NCBI GenBank assembly: GCA_040217155.1
Contig: JAVJNS010000007.1
Coordinates: forward strand, 146,282 to 210,281
DNA length: 64,000 nt
From: Pelagibius sp040217155
GTDB taxonomy: Bacteria; Pseudomonadota; Alphaproteobacteria; Kiloniellales; Kiloniellaceae
Direction: 5' to 3'
The notes under the pieces were generated by a model, which was given only the letters and a program-made list of their open reading frames with translations, was not told where the DNA came from and did not search any database. Below are positions 18,281 through 27,041 of the stretch, piece after piece (positions within the stretch are counted from its first letter, which is position 1; each line of letters starts with the position of its first letter). A program made the position numbers and the translations under genes.

Positions 18281-19517
18281 AGACAGCGTCCAGCAGCTCG
18301 CGCACTTCACGGCGCGCGCGCTCCAGGCTGGCATGGCCGCCGTGGGGAATCTCTTCCGCCGCGAGGTCGAATAACGTCAGGCCACGAAAATATAGCCCGC
18401 GGAACACCACACGCTCGGAAAACCCGGGCTGGATGCGAAAACCGAGGCGCTGCGACAATACCGACAGGAGAGCCGCCATGTCCCTGGTATTGCGGGTGTC
18501 GAGGTGGCCGATGCGATTGCGCAGGACGATCCAATCCATCTCGTCCTGGCAGGCCAGCCTGCGGCGGTCCCGTTCCTCCGAAACGAGACGGGAGAAAGGG
18601 CTCGGCGCCCGCACTTCCCGGCGGTCGATATCGATGTCGGCCAGGGCGTCCACATCGACGAAGCTGTCGTTGATGGGCGTCACCAAGACATTGGCGACCG
18701 AATAGGCCAACTGAGCCAAGCGGCTGGCGTAGCCCGGTGTGTCCACCACCACGACGTCGTAGTCTGCCAGCTTGGCCAAGGCGCCCAGGAAACGGGACCG
18801 GTCGTCCACAGCCTCCGCCTCACCGGCGTCTGGATCGGCCGCCTCCAAGCGTTGATATCGAGGTACGACAAGAGGGACTTGGCGCTGCTGCGACGCCGCT
18901 GCGCGGTTGGTGAGAAAGCGGGACATCGTGGCTTGCCGGCCGTCGAGGTCGATGCAGGCAACCTTGACACCCCTTTGCGCCAGGCCCATGGCGACGTGGA
19001 TGGCGGTGGTGGATTTTCCGGTTCCGCCCTTCTCATTGCCGACAACAATAATTTGTCCGGGCGCCTCGGCCATCGCAGCCGGCCGCGCCTCGAGGACCGG
19101 TGTGGAGCGGCCCAGCGCGGTCGCGATATCGCCGACGATCTGCTTGACCTGCGGGCTGGCATCGCCGTCCGCCAGCGCAACCACCCGGGCGACGCGAAGC
19201 AGCAGCTCAACCGCTTCGGGATCGTCTTCCAGTTTCCTGAGGCTGGCCAGAGCTGCCCGGCGGGCCGCTGCGCCGTCTTCCCTGAGCCGGTCCAGGCTGC
19301 CCTGAAAAGCCCGCACGGCCTGATCGAGATCAAAGCCTTCCTGCGCACGGAACTCGTCCAGAATCTGGTCGAGAGTACTGCGCCGCGCCAAACTGACCGC
19401 GGGATCCGCGGCGGCGACGAGCGCTGCCGCGGCGAGACAGCCTTTCAGCAGCGGCGGCCGACGCGCCCAGCCCTGCCGCCGCAGGACGCCATCGGCGAAC
19501 CTTTCCAGGAAAGTCAT
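18240..19517 (-). CDS. TerB-like domain fused to MipZ-type ParA ATPase
   Basis: A 425-residue fusion. Residues about 20-140 fit the TerB/TerB-like fold: LAAAALVAAADPAVSLARRS, LDQILDEF and LLLRVARVVALADGDASPQ. Residues about 150-415 match MipZ, the alphaproteobacterial division-site-placing ATPase: VVGNEKGGTGKSTTA (Walker A), CIDLDGRQATMSRFL, VVVDTPGYASRL (Walker B), VTPINDSFVDVDAL, DWIVLRNRIGHLD and RVVFRGLYFRGLTLFDL. Normal MipZ is about 270 residues, so the N-terminal extension is extra. Start chosen at 19517 from the domain boundary; the ribosome site is weak. It could be a second MipZ-like protein rather than the cell's main one. Convergent overlap with the SLC13 gene. Confidence 0.86.
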   Translation of the reverse strand: MTFLERFADGVLRRQGWARRPPLLKGCLAAAALVAAADPAVSLARRSTLDQILDEFRAQEGFDLDQAVRAFQGSLDRLREDGAAARRAALASLRKLEDDPEAVELLLRVARVVALADGDASPQVKQIVGDIATALGRSTPVLEARPAAMAEAPGQIIVVGNEKGGTGKSTTAIHVAMGLAQRGVKVACIDLDGRQATMSRFLTNRAAASQQRQVPLVVPRYQRLEAADPDAGEAEAVDDRSRFLGALAKLADYDVVVVDTPGYASRLAQLAYSVANVLVTPINDSFVDVDALADIDIDRREVRAPSPFSRLVSEERDRRRLACQDEMDWIVLRNRIGHLDTRNTRDMAALLSVLSQRLGFRIQPGFSERVVFRGLYFRGLTLFDLAAEEIPHGGHASLERARREVRELLDAVSTAADRSTRVQTE

Positions 19518-19637
19518 GGGCTGCCCCCCGCAGCGGCGAGCCTGCCAAGTCTCCCGTATACATGGTTTCGCGGCCGTTGCCACAACCGAGCGGCGGATTC
19601 AGACAGACTCCACTTGCGGGCAAGTATAGCGCGATTT

Positions 19638-19674
19638 GCCCAGTCCGTTAACTAATATGGTTAACGGACTGGGC
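19638..19674. repeat. Perfect 15-bp inverted repeat with 7-base loop
   Basis: GCCCAGTCCGTTAAC is repeated exactly in inverted form around the loop TAATATG. It lies 60 bp beyond the stop of the lipoprotein gene on the minus strand and 120 bp before the TerB-MipZ start. There is no T-run on either side, so a classical intrinsic terminator is doubtful; an operator or a stabilising 3' hairpin is possible. Confidence 0.8.
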
Positions 19675-19733
19675 CGGAAAATTGCCTCCAAGAAGGTCGA
19701 AACCACAGTTTCCATGCTCCCGGCACGCCGCGG

Positions 19734-20447
19734 TCAGCCCAGAGGCGGCCGCGGCGGCATGCAGTTTTCCAGCGCACGGAACCGACAGAGACGATAGCGG
19801 ATCAAGGTGGCGTAGGACTCGAGATAGCGGTTCACATCGGCCCAGTTCTCGAGCCGGGTACCATCGAAGGAGGCCTGCCCGAAGTGACTGTCCACGGTCG
19901 CCCCGAGCAGTTCTCCGGTGACGGCGTCGGTCCACTTGGCTTCGATCAGGAGGTCGGGGCCGGCGATGATCGGGCTGGCGAGTGCGTCGGTGACGACCTC
20001 TTCGCTGGGGTCGACTCGGGCGACCATGGCCACCGTATCCATGGCGACCGGCTCGCGGGTCGCCGGCAGAATTGCAAACTGCACGCGCACCGTGCCTTGA
20101 AGCGGTTCCAGGGCCAGCAGGAAATCCTTCTTCAGCTGCCGCCCCATGAGAACCTGGAAGTTGTTCAGCAGGGTTTGCCGGTCGCTCGGACCGATCCTGC
20201 GGGGCTGTCCGAGCGGCGCAAAGTAAATGATGGGGTCGAGCAGGATCTTGTCATAGCGGCCGCTGGCGGCTTGCGCTTTCTGACTCACGTAGACCAGATC
20301 GGGAGAGAACTCGTCCTCTCCAGGGATCATGTCGTCGAGAATCTGCTCCGGTAGGATGGCCGTGGAATTCCGCTGCGTCGCGGGAATCATTCCGCTGCAG
20401 GCGGAAAGCAGGATAAGAAAACCACCGGATACCAGTTGGCGCAGCAT
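19734..20447 (-). CDS. Putative lipoprotein, DUF3313-like
   Basis: A 237-residue exported lipoprotein. The N-terminal signal ends in a lipobox, LILLSACSG, with Cys at residue 17. The rest is soluble, with features recalling DUF3313-type outer-membrane lipoproteins (LPEQILDDMIPGE, TLLNNFQVLMGRQL). Function unknown; envelope location is supported. Start at 20447 is set by GGAGGAG upstream. A perfect inverted repeat follows its stop. Confidence 0.8.
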   Translation of the reverse strand: MLRQLVSGGFLILLSACSGMIPATQRNSTAILPEQILDDMIPGEDEFSPDLVYVSQKAQAASGRYDKILLDPIIYFAPLGQPRRIGPSDRQTLLNNFQVLMGRQLKKDFLLALEPLQGTVRVQFAILPATREPVAMDTVAMVARVDPSEEVVTDALASPIIAGPDLLIEAKWTDAVTGELLGATVDSHFGQASFDGTRLENWADVNRYLESYATLIRYRLCRFRALENCMPPRPPLG

Positions 20448-20699
20448 CGACTCCTCCTCGTTATTGCAGCGCAAGATGCGATGCCGGCCCCTGTTTTGGC
20501 AACCCCGGAACGGCGGCGCCTAAACCGACCGCCGGCGCAGCAAGATCGCCGGGCAAAGCACAAGGGTGTCTCGCGCGCCGGCCGGATTTCGGAGACCTGC
20601 CGGTCAACCCTCCCTAAAGATACTCTTGGTATTCTCACCAGAATCGTCCTATTTCCCTTGCCAGCACCGGACGAGAGCGTTTCACCGAGGCCCCATCCC

Positions 20700-21137
20700 A
20701 TGACCAGCCAAGCCACAACTGAAGCCGCGACTGCCGTCAGCCCGCGCCGACGCCTGGCTTGGGCCTGGACAGCCGCGGGCTACCTATTCTTTGGAGTCGG
20801 CTTGCTGGGCGTCGTCCTGCCGGTGCTGCCGACCACCATCTTCTGGATTGCCGCCGCCGGCTGCTTTGCAAAAAGCTGTCCGGCCATGGCCCGCCGCATC
20901 TACGCCTGGCCCGGCATCGGCCCGGCAGTGGAGGCCTTTCTAAGCCACGGCGTCATCACGCGTAGGGCAAAGTTCAGCGCTCTCCTGGGTATGGCGGTTT
21001 CCGCCGGAATCCTGCTGATGACCTCACTGTCGACGGCAACGACCCTGGTGACCATCGCCGTGATCGCCGTGGCGGCGGCCTACGTTGTCTCGCGGCCCCA
21101 GTCCCTGCCCGTGAGCGCCATCAGCCCAGACGACTGA
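20700..21137 (+). CDS. DUF454 (YbaN-family) small membrane protein
   Basis: A 145-residue inner-membrane protein with the DUF454 pattern: GVVLPVLPTTIFWIAAAGCF, CPAMARRIYAWPGIGPAVEAF and a C-terminal pair of membrane helices. Four hydrophobic segments in total. Function of the family is unknown; YbaN of E. coli is the reference member. Start at 20700 chosen because the family motif then begins about 20 residues in. Confidence 0.85.
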   Translation: MTSQATTEAATAVSPRRRLAWAWTAAGYLFFGVGLLGVVLPVLPTTIFWIAAAGCFAKSCPAMARRIYAWPGIGPAVEAFLSHGVITRRAKFSALLGMAVSAGILLMTSLSTATTLVTIAVIAVAAAYVVSRPQSLPVSAISPDD

Positions 21138-21280
21138 CACCCGCGACTGCCGCGCGCTGACGCTTGAGCGCGATCAGCCTGCTTGCCGGTTTTCAAATGA
21201 ACCGCGCGGCGCTTCTGCGCGACAGATGACTGAGACCCGCCGCATTAGGGGGCACGGTACCTAACCGAAAGGATCGTATC

Positions 21281-22120
21281 ATGACGCAGAAATCCAGATA
21301 TTTCGCCCGGACTGCCGGCCTGACTTTGGCATTGCTGCTGTCAGCGGCTCCGCTCAGCGGCGCCAATGCCGGGGCCCATTCTGCCGCCGAATCGGTCGCC
21401 ATGCCCGGCGGCGGCAACACCAACATCGCCCAACTGAAGCAGATCAGCGGATTCACCGGCAACATGGACTTCGGCTACTCCGACGGCCAGTACAATGTCG
21501 TCGGCACGTCCTTCAACAAGTTCATCAAGTTGCGCTTCACAGTGAACTGCCCGGCGAACTACCGGGTGCACGAAGCCGGCATCCGCGTGCGCGGCGGCGA
21601 TGTCCAAAACTACGACTTCGAACTGGTATCCCCTGGCGACGTGCCTTTCGACCAGAACACCTGGGAGCAGGCGCTGGAACAGGAGCCCTGGAAATTCGAC
21701 GCCGCCGTAGGGGCGGGCATCGATGCCCTTGATGCCGCCGGCAACAACGGTCCGGTCTATGTCAGCCTCAACGAGGTCCTGGACAGCCGAACCGAGTTCT
21801 ACGGCTCCTGCTCGCCGAGCCAGCCCAGTTCCGGCTTGCCGTTCCTGTTCTACGACAGCACCAGCGACAACGGCCACATGCGCCCGATGACCCGCATGCG
21901 CTATCAGTTAAAGCACAGCGCCGTTGCCAAGTCTCGAACAGGGCCGAAGGCAGTGTCCGGGGCCGCATCCGCAGCGCCGGGCGCCGAGCGTCTGCGCCAC
22001 CGCGATCGCGCTTTGTCGTCAGCCGCAGCAAGCGCGCCGGCAGCGCCGGTGTTGACGGTGCCGGGCGGCTGCCCCTACGACTGCCCACCGCCGGCACGAC
22101 AGCAGCAACTGCGCCGGTGA
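21281..22120 (+). CDS. Secreted protein of unknown function
   Basis: A 279-residue protein with a clear signal peptide (basic start, hydrophobic residues 13-28, cleavage near SGANAGAH). The mature part has a compact region to about residue 205 with two Cys residues (TVNCPANYRV and YGSCSPSQ), then an Ala/Pro/Ser/Arg-rich tail ending in a PGGCPYDCPP cysteine pair. RBS AACCGAAAGGA lies before the ATG. I do not recognise a family. Followed by a strong terminator, so it is probably monocistronic. Confidence 0.75.
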   Translation: MTQKSRYFARTAGLTLALLLSAAPLSGANAGAHSAAESVAMPGGGNTNIAQLKQISGFTGNMDFGYSDGQYNVVGTSFNKFIKLRFTVNCPANYRVHEAGIRVRGGDVQNYDFELVSPGDVPFDQNTWEQALEQEPWKFDAAVGAGIDALDAAGNNGPVYVSLNEVLDSRTEFYGSCSPSQPSSGLPFLFYDSTSDNGHMRPMTRMRYQLKHSAVAKSRTGPKAVSGAASAAPGAERLRHRDRALSSAAASAPAAPVLTVPGGCPYDCPPPARQQQLRR

Positions 22121-22158
22121 CCCTGGGCAAGCGATCTCGCTAAGCCCTCCGCCAACTC

Positions 22159-22190
22159 GGCCCGGTGTCTTCAGGCACCGGGCCTCTTCT
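22159..22190 (+). terminator. Intrinsic terminator
   Basis: A 9-bp perfect stem, GGCCCGGTG/CACCGGGCC with an 8-base loop, followed by TCTTCT. It lies 39 bp after the stop of the secreted-protein gene. Confidence 0.75.
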
Positions 22191-22315
22191 ATGGCCTTGT
22201 TTGGTATCACGTTCAGACCGGTGCTGCGCCAATTCGCCACCATCTTCCCACTACCGGGAGCAGAGCGGAGCCGTTAAGCTCAACGCATAACAACAAGCAG
22301 TGGGAGGACAGTGAA

Positions 22316-23560
22316 ATGCGCAGAATCATACCTCTGGTATCCCTCGCCGCGATGTTGCTGGCGACACCGGCCCTGGCGCAGAGCAACCTGGAAAAACTCA
22401 GCGGTTTCAAGAAGACCGGCGTGACAGAGTTCGAAGTCATTGAGCAGGGCGGCGACTATGCCGACGGGATCCGCAAGACCCTTGAGCGGATCAACCTACC
22501 CAGCGGCTTCAAGATCGAGCTCTACGCCGTGGTTCCCGATGCCCGTCACATGGCGGTTGGTCCGCAGGGCATCGTGACCTTCGTCGGCACACGCAAGACC
22601 AAAGTCTGGTCGGTGACCGACCGCAACAAGGATCGGGTCGCCGACGAAGTGAAGAGCTTCGCCCCGTCCATCGACTTTGCGATTCCCAACGGACCTTGCT
22701 TCTCTGATGATGGATTCCTCTATATCGCCGAACAGAATCGCCTTCTGGTCTATCCGGCCGCCGAATTCTTCTACGAGAGCCCTGATGTAGCGGCCTTCAA
22801 TGTGGTGGCCGAGGGCAAGCTGATTCCGCCGGATGAAGAGAGCTACAACCACACGGCGCGGGTCTGCAGCATCGGCCCCGATGACAAGATTTACATAACG
22901 ATCGGGCAACCGTTCAACGTGTTTGCGCCGGAGAAGATGGATCTCTACAGCGAGGCCGGCATCGGCGGAATCATCCGCATGAATCGCGACGGCACGCAGC
23001 GGGAGGTATACACACAGGGGGTCCGCAATTCCGTCGGCCTCGACTTCAACCCAGCCAACGGCGACCTGTGGTTCACCGACAATCAGGTCGACGGCATGGG
23101 TGACGACATTCCACCCGGCGAATTGAATCGCCAGACCGCCAAAGGCCAGCACTTCGGCTTTCCCTGGTATGGCGGCGGCGACACCCGAACCAACGAGTAC
23201 GCGGACTCCGAGCCGCCGGCCGACGTGATCTTCCCCGAAGTCAACATGGTGGCCCATGCCGCCGACCTCGGCATGCATTTCTATGAGGGGAAAATGTTTC
23301 CGGCGAAGTATCGCGGTGGGATCTTCTCGGCACAGCACGGCTCCTGGAACCGCACCACGCCGGTCGGCGCGAGGGTGATGTACACGCCGGTCAACGAAGA
23401 CGGTTCGGCCGGTGAGACGGAAGTCTTCGCCGACGGCTGGATCGACGCCAATGGTGAATACCTTGGACGGCCGGTCGACGTGGTCGAACTGCGCGACGGT
23501 TCGATCCTGGTCTCCGACGATCTCGCCGGCGCCATCTACCGTATCTCCTACGGCAACTAA
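22316..23560 (+). CDS. PQQ-dependent sugar (sorbosone-type) dehydrogenase, periplasmic
   Basis: A 414-residue six-bladed propeller dehydrogenase of the soluble glucose/L-sorbosone dehydrogenase family, with a signal peptide (cleavage after PALAQ, residue 22). Typical blocks: LPSGFKIELYA, YNHTARVCSIGPDDKIYITIG with the conserved His, RNSVGLDFNPANGDLWFTDN, GLNRQ-like GELNRQTAKGQHFGFPWYGG, and AQHGSWNRTTPVG. It would oxidise a sugar aldehyde or aldose in the periplasm with PQQ. A cytochrome c gene 85 bp downstream is a plausible electron acceptor, but a strong terminator separates them. RBS GTGGGAGGAC. Confidence 0.85.
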   Translation: MRRIIPLVSLAAMLLATPALAQSNLEKLSGFKKTGVTEFEVIEQGGDYADGIRKTLERINLPSGFKIELYAVVPDARHMAVGPQGIVTFVGTRKTKVWSVTDRNKDRVADEVKSFAPSIDFAIPNGPCFSDDGFLYIAEQNRLLVYPAAEFFYESPDVAAFNVVAEGKLIPPDEESYNHTARVCSIGPDDKIYITIGQPFNVFAPEKMDLYSEAGIGGIIRMNRDGTQREVYTQGVRNSVGLDFNPANGDLWFTDNQVDGMGDDIPPGELNRQTAKGQHFGFPWYGGGDTRTNEYADSEPPADVIFPEVNMVAHAADLGMHFYEGKMFPAKYRGGIFSAQHGSWNRTTPVGARVMYTPVNEDGSAGETEVFADGWIDANGEYLGRPVDVVELRDGSILVSDDLAGAIYRISYGN

Positions 23561-23582
23561 GCAGCGGAAAGCCAGTTCAACG

Positions 23583-23614
23583 GCGGCCGGGTGTCACGCC
23601 CGGCCGCTTTTCCT
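23583..23614 (+). terminator. Intrinsic terminator
   Basis: A 9-bp perfect stem, GCGGCCGGG/CCCGGCCGC with a 7-base loop, followed by TTTTCCTT. It ends the PQQ dehydrogenase transcript 22 bp after the stop. Confidence 0.85.
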
Positions 23615-23645
23615 TACCGCCAGCCGTTGCCGAGACCAACACCGG

Positions 23646-23987
23646 ATGACTTTGATGAAGACCTTTCTCACAATACCACTGCTGGCCGCCCTGGCTCTGG
23701 CCAGTTTGCCGCAGGCGGCCGAGGCCGGCGATGCGGCCGCCGGCCGCAAGAAGGCCCGCCAATGCCAGACCTGCCACGGTATCGACGGCATCGCCAAAAT
23801 CCCGATCGCCCCCCATATCGCCGGGGAGAGCGAGATCTACCTGGCCACCCAGTTGAAGGCCTTCCGCTCCGGCAAGCGCGAGCACGAGATCATGTCGGTG
23901 ATTGCAAAGGATCTGAGCGACGAAGACATCTCGGATCTCTCGGCCTGGTATGCCTCCATCAAGATCACCGCCACCATGCCGGAGTAG
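23646..23987 (+). CDS. Class I cytochrome c, periplasmic
   Basis: A 113-residue small cytochrome c. The signal peptide ends near QAAEAGDAAAG, and the haem site is CQTCH. A methionine-containing C-terminal segment (EIMSVIAKDLSDEDISDLSAWY) supplies the axial ligand and the usual final helix. The start may be either ATG at 23646 or the one three codons later (23655). Probably carries electrons from a periplasmic dehydrogenase, the PQQ enzyme upstream being the nearest candidate. Confidence 0.87.
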   Translation: MTLMKTFLTIPLLAALALASLPQAAEAGDAAAGRKKARQCQTCHGIDGIAKIPIAPHIAGESEIYLATQLKAFRSGKREHEIMSVIAKDLSDEDISDLSAWYASIKITATMPE

Positions 23988-24178
23988 AGGCGCCGTTTCG
24001 GCAATGTACGGTTTGCGGCCCCAGTTCGGCGCCGGCCCCTGGACTGGCTGGCACGCCAAATCACGCCGGCCGGGACCAAAATCGGCTGAATCGCGGGAAA
24101 TTACACGCCAATGGCGCGCCGCCGGATTACCTCACGCGAGCGATTCAATTCCTCACCATCTAACGGTAAACTGGCGGA

Positions 24179-25141
24179 ATGTGCAGGTCCTGGCGATTTC
24201 TTCTCATAGCCGCTCTCGGCGCGCTGTTGCTGTTTTCCGGCAAGGCCTCGGCCCTCGGCCAACCGGCTCTGCTGGAAATGGAAACGCTGCTGCGCGACCT
24301 GGGTTTCGATCCCGGCACAGTCGACGGCACGGTCGACGACGCCACCATCGCGGCGATCCAGCGCTACAAGGACTTTGCCCTGCTGCCCGGTGAACCCGAG
24401 CCAAGCGAGAGGCTGCTGGACGAACTGCGCGGCGTCGCCGCCGCCTTCGCCGCATTGAGCGCCGCCAAAGAGGACCCGGCGGCGTCATCGACCCTCGCCC
24501 CCGGCGCGCCGGAGCCGAACGATCCGCCGCCGCGGCAAAACGGCGCGCCGGGGCCAGCGGCTGAAAAGGTCATCGTGCCGCCGCCGCCCCCCCCGGCGAA
24601 ACTGAAACCGCTTGAAAACCTGGTGCAACCGGAAACGACCGAACCCGTCGACGACGACAAGCAGGAGGTTGCCGAGCTGCCACCCGCAGCAGAGGTGGTC
24701 GAAGACCCGCCCGCCAAAGCGGCGCCGGACGGCCAGCCGGCGGAACACGTCGCGGAGCCGCCGCTCTTGGACGATCAAAAACCTCAGGCCGCCGATCCGG
24801 TGCCGCGCGACCCCATTGACGAGGCACAGGCCAGGATCGACGCCGAACTGGCGCCCTACCGCGATGACTTGAGCAGCGGAGGATTGTCCCGCGAAGATTT
24901 GGCCAAGCAGTTCAATGCGGAAGGTCGCCAGGCCCTGCAGACCGCGCAATACGACGAGGCAGTGGTGAAATTCTCCGTGGCGATCCGGCTCAACCCGAAC
25001 TTCGCCGGCGCCTATTCGAACCGCGGCACCGCCTATCAGCAACAAAACGAAAGCGAGCTTGCGGCAGCCGACTTCGCCAAGGCGAGAGAACTCGGCTTCG
25101 GCGGGCTTCGCATCCGCGACGGCACGAATCCGTTCAACTGA
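24179..25141 (+). CDS. Exported peptidoglycan-binding and TPR protein
   Basis: A 320-residue envelope protein. It has a signal peptide (to about residue 25), a PG_binding_1-like domain (residues 30-65, LEMETLLRDLGFDPGTVDG), a long Pro/Ala/Glu-rich linker (95-220) and a C-terminal TPR pair (residues 240-305, FNAEGRQALQTAQYDEAVVK and YSNRGTAYQQ). The layout suggests a cell-wall-tethered adaptor. Function unknown. Confidence 0.78.
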   Translation: MCRSWRFLLIAALGALLLFSGKASALGQPALLEMETLLRDLGFDPGTVDGTVDDATIAAIQRYKDFALLPGEPEPSERLLDELRGVAAAFAALSAAKEDPAASSTLAPGAPEPNDPPPRQNGAPGPAAEKVIVPPPPPPAKLKPLENLVQPETTEPVDDDKQEVAELPPAAEVVEDPPAKAAPDGQPAEHVAEPPLLDDQKPQAADPVPRDPIDEAQARIDAELAPYRDDLSSGGLSREDLAKQFNAEGRQALQTAQYDEAVVKFSVAIRLNPNFAGAYSNRGTAYQQQNESELAAADFAKARELGFGGLRIRDGTNPFN

Positions 25142-25260
25142 TCGCCTGATTCTCGCACTTGCCGTGTGTCGGATAGCCGTGGCGGTTACTGTAGCCGTGC
25201 CGGCGCGCAGGGTCCGATCAAATCGACACAAGCGGCACCACGCCATGCGCCGGAAAATGT

Positions 25261-26628
25261 CTACGGGAAGACCCCGATGAGGCGGCCCCAAAGATAGTGC
25301 AGCGGCGAGAGCACCAGAGCCGCGATGACGAAGTAAAGCGCCATGACCTTCATCGACTGTCCGGGCGGCACGCCGAGCAAGGTGAAACCCACCAGGACCG
25401 GCGGCGCCTGGAAGGGAAAAGCGAAGATGACGAAGGCCGGGACCTGCGCCATCAGTGCGGCTTCCAAAGGCCAGTCAAGGCTTTGGGTGATGGAGGCCGC
25501 CAGCGGCGTGAAGACCGCCGGAACGGCCGGCAGCGTCGTGAAGGTTGCCATGATCATGGCGCTGCCCTGCACCACGGCATACTTGGCGGGTGCCGGAAGC
25601 CCGCTGAGGGGCGCCACCGCGGCCACCTCCGCCCACATCAAGTCGCCAAGGCCGCTGTGGCTGACCACCCCACCCAGGCCGATCGAACCCGCGGCAAAGA
25701 ACCAGGGACCGAAGTTGAGCTTGCCGAGGGCCTGCGGCGGCAGGAGGCCGATGCCGGGCATCAGGCAGAGTACCGCCGCGGTCAAGCCGATCCAGGCCGA
25801 GGAAATGCCGTGCAGACTGTCGGTGGTCCAGAAGGCCAGGGTCACCGCCAGCAGCAGTCCGATCTTCACCTGATCGCGGGTCCAGGGTGCCGGGCGAGCT
25901 TCCGGCAGCGAAATGCGGTTCTCGCCGGGAAAGGTCCGCAGGACCAGCGTGGGGATCAGCAGAAAAGCGCCGAACCCAAGCACCGGGAAATTCAACAGCA
26001 GGTATTCGAAATAGGTCAGGTTGAATCCGTAAATCGCTTCCGCCGCCCCCATCAGGACCAGGTTCGGGACATTGGAGGTGATGATGGCAAAGGCCGGCAC
26101 CACAGCGCCCAGGATGGTGGCGATGAACAGGCCATGGCGGCGCGTTTCGTCCAGACCGAGGCGCTCAGCCAGCGCCAGCACCAGCGGAGTCAACAGCAGC
26201 ACCCGCCCCATGGCCGAAGGGATGAAGAAGGCCATGACCAGGCTGGTGACGGCAACGAGCCAGATGAGACCGGGATAGGACGTGAGCCGTCCAAGGATGC
26301 GGTCGAAGAGGGCGTGCCCCATGTCGTGCCGCCCGATCACCTCGCTCAACACCAGGCCGGCGAAAACAAGCCATACGGCTTTGGACTCAAAGCCCGCCAG
26401 CGCCACATGATCGGGGGCCAGCCCGGTCAGCAGCAATAGCGTGAAGAACATCAGCGCGGTCAGCTCGGCAGGGATTGCCAGGGTGGCCCAAAGGAAGGCA
26501 ACCAGCACCGCCAGAAGAGCGATGGAGAGCAGTGGCGCGGCGCCGGCCACAAAGGAGAAGAAAAACGCCGCGGCGATAGCCGCCGCCACCGCGCGGCTCA
26601 CCATCTGCTGCCTGGACTGCTGAACCAT
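25261..26628 (-). CDS. SLC13/DASS-family anion symporter
   Basis: A 455-residue permease with about 11-12 membrane segments. Family features are FIPSAMGRVLLLTPLVLALAE in the first half (SNT-like motif region is IITSNVPNLVL) and TTLPAVPAVFTPLAA in the second. No regulatory soluble domain, unlike the SLC13 protein at 16394. Substrate may be a di- or tricarboxylate or sulfate; the divergently placed tartrate dehydratase/fumarase genes make a C4-dicarboxylate attractive. RBS AGGGAAG before the ATG. Confidence 0.85.
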   Translation of the reverse strand: MVQQSRQQMVSRAVAAAIAAAFFFSFVAGAAPLLSIALLAVLVAFLWATLAIPAELTALMFFTLLLLTGLAPDHVALAGFESKAVWLVFAGLVLSEVIGRHDMGHALFDRILGRLTSYPGLIWLVAVTSLVMAFFIPSAMGRVLLLTPLVLALAERLGLDETRRHGLFIATILGAVVPAFAIITSNVPNLVLMGAAEAIYGFNLTYFEYLLLNFPVLGFGAFLLIPTLVLRTFPGENRISLPEARPAPWTRDQVKIGLLLAVTLAFWTTDSLHGISSAWIGLTAAVLCLMPGIGLLPPQALGKLNFGPWFFAAGSIGLGGVVSHSGLGDLMWAEVAAVAPLSGLPAPAKYAVVQGSAMIMATFTTLPAVPAVFTPLAASITQSLDWPLEAALMAQVPAFVIFAFPFQAPPVLVGFTLLGVPPGQSMKVMALYFVIAALVLSPLHYLWGRLIGVFP

Positions 26629-27041
26629 CGCTTCCCTGCCGTCTCACCTTAGACATGCCGACGCAGAGGGCTTCTCCTATCCGCAGCCCTGTTGCCGCCG
26701 CCCTGCCATTGGGGAACCGTGGCGTCGCTGATATCGAATCGGAAAGCGGAAACAACCCCTCTTGCGTCGCCTTAGAATAGCCGCGCCATCAAATCGAGCC
26801 CAGCGCGGATCCTGCAAGGCAGGGTCCCGCGCTGCCTGGATTGACGCCGCTCGACAGGCTACACTGGGCACAGTCGAGCTGCGGGAACTTCGGTGGCCTA
26901 CAGTTCATGAAGAGCGCGCGGGCGCCGGGGTGACTGAGTGCCGGCGTGGCGTGACCGGCCGCTGCCGAGATCGTGCAGCCTGCCCCAAGACCTTGCCCAG
27001 TTTCGCGGCGCCGCCAGGGCTGAGCGCCAGGAGAGTGTGAA
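26629..27041. promoter_or_regulatory. Divergent intergenic region with a hairpin
   Basis: 413 bp between the leftward permease and the rightward dehydratase operon. It contains an 8-bp inverted repeat CAGCGCGG/CCGCGCTG at 26801-26808 and 26827-26834 with a nested TGC...GCA, not followed by T-runs. Promoters for both sides are expected; the element at about 26837 (ATTGACG) and TACACT at 26859 are too close together for a standard promoter. No gene is supported. Confidence 0.35.
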
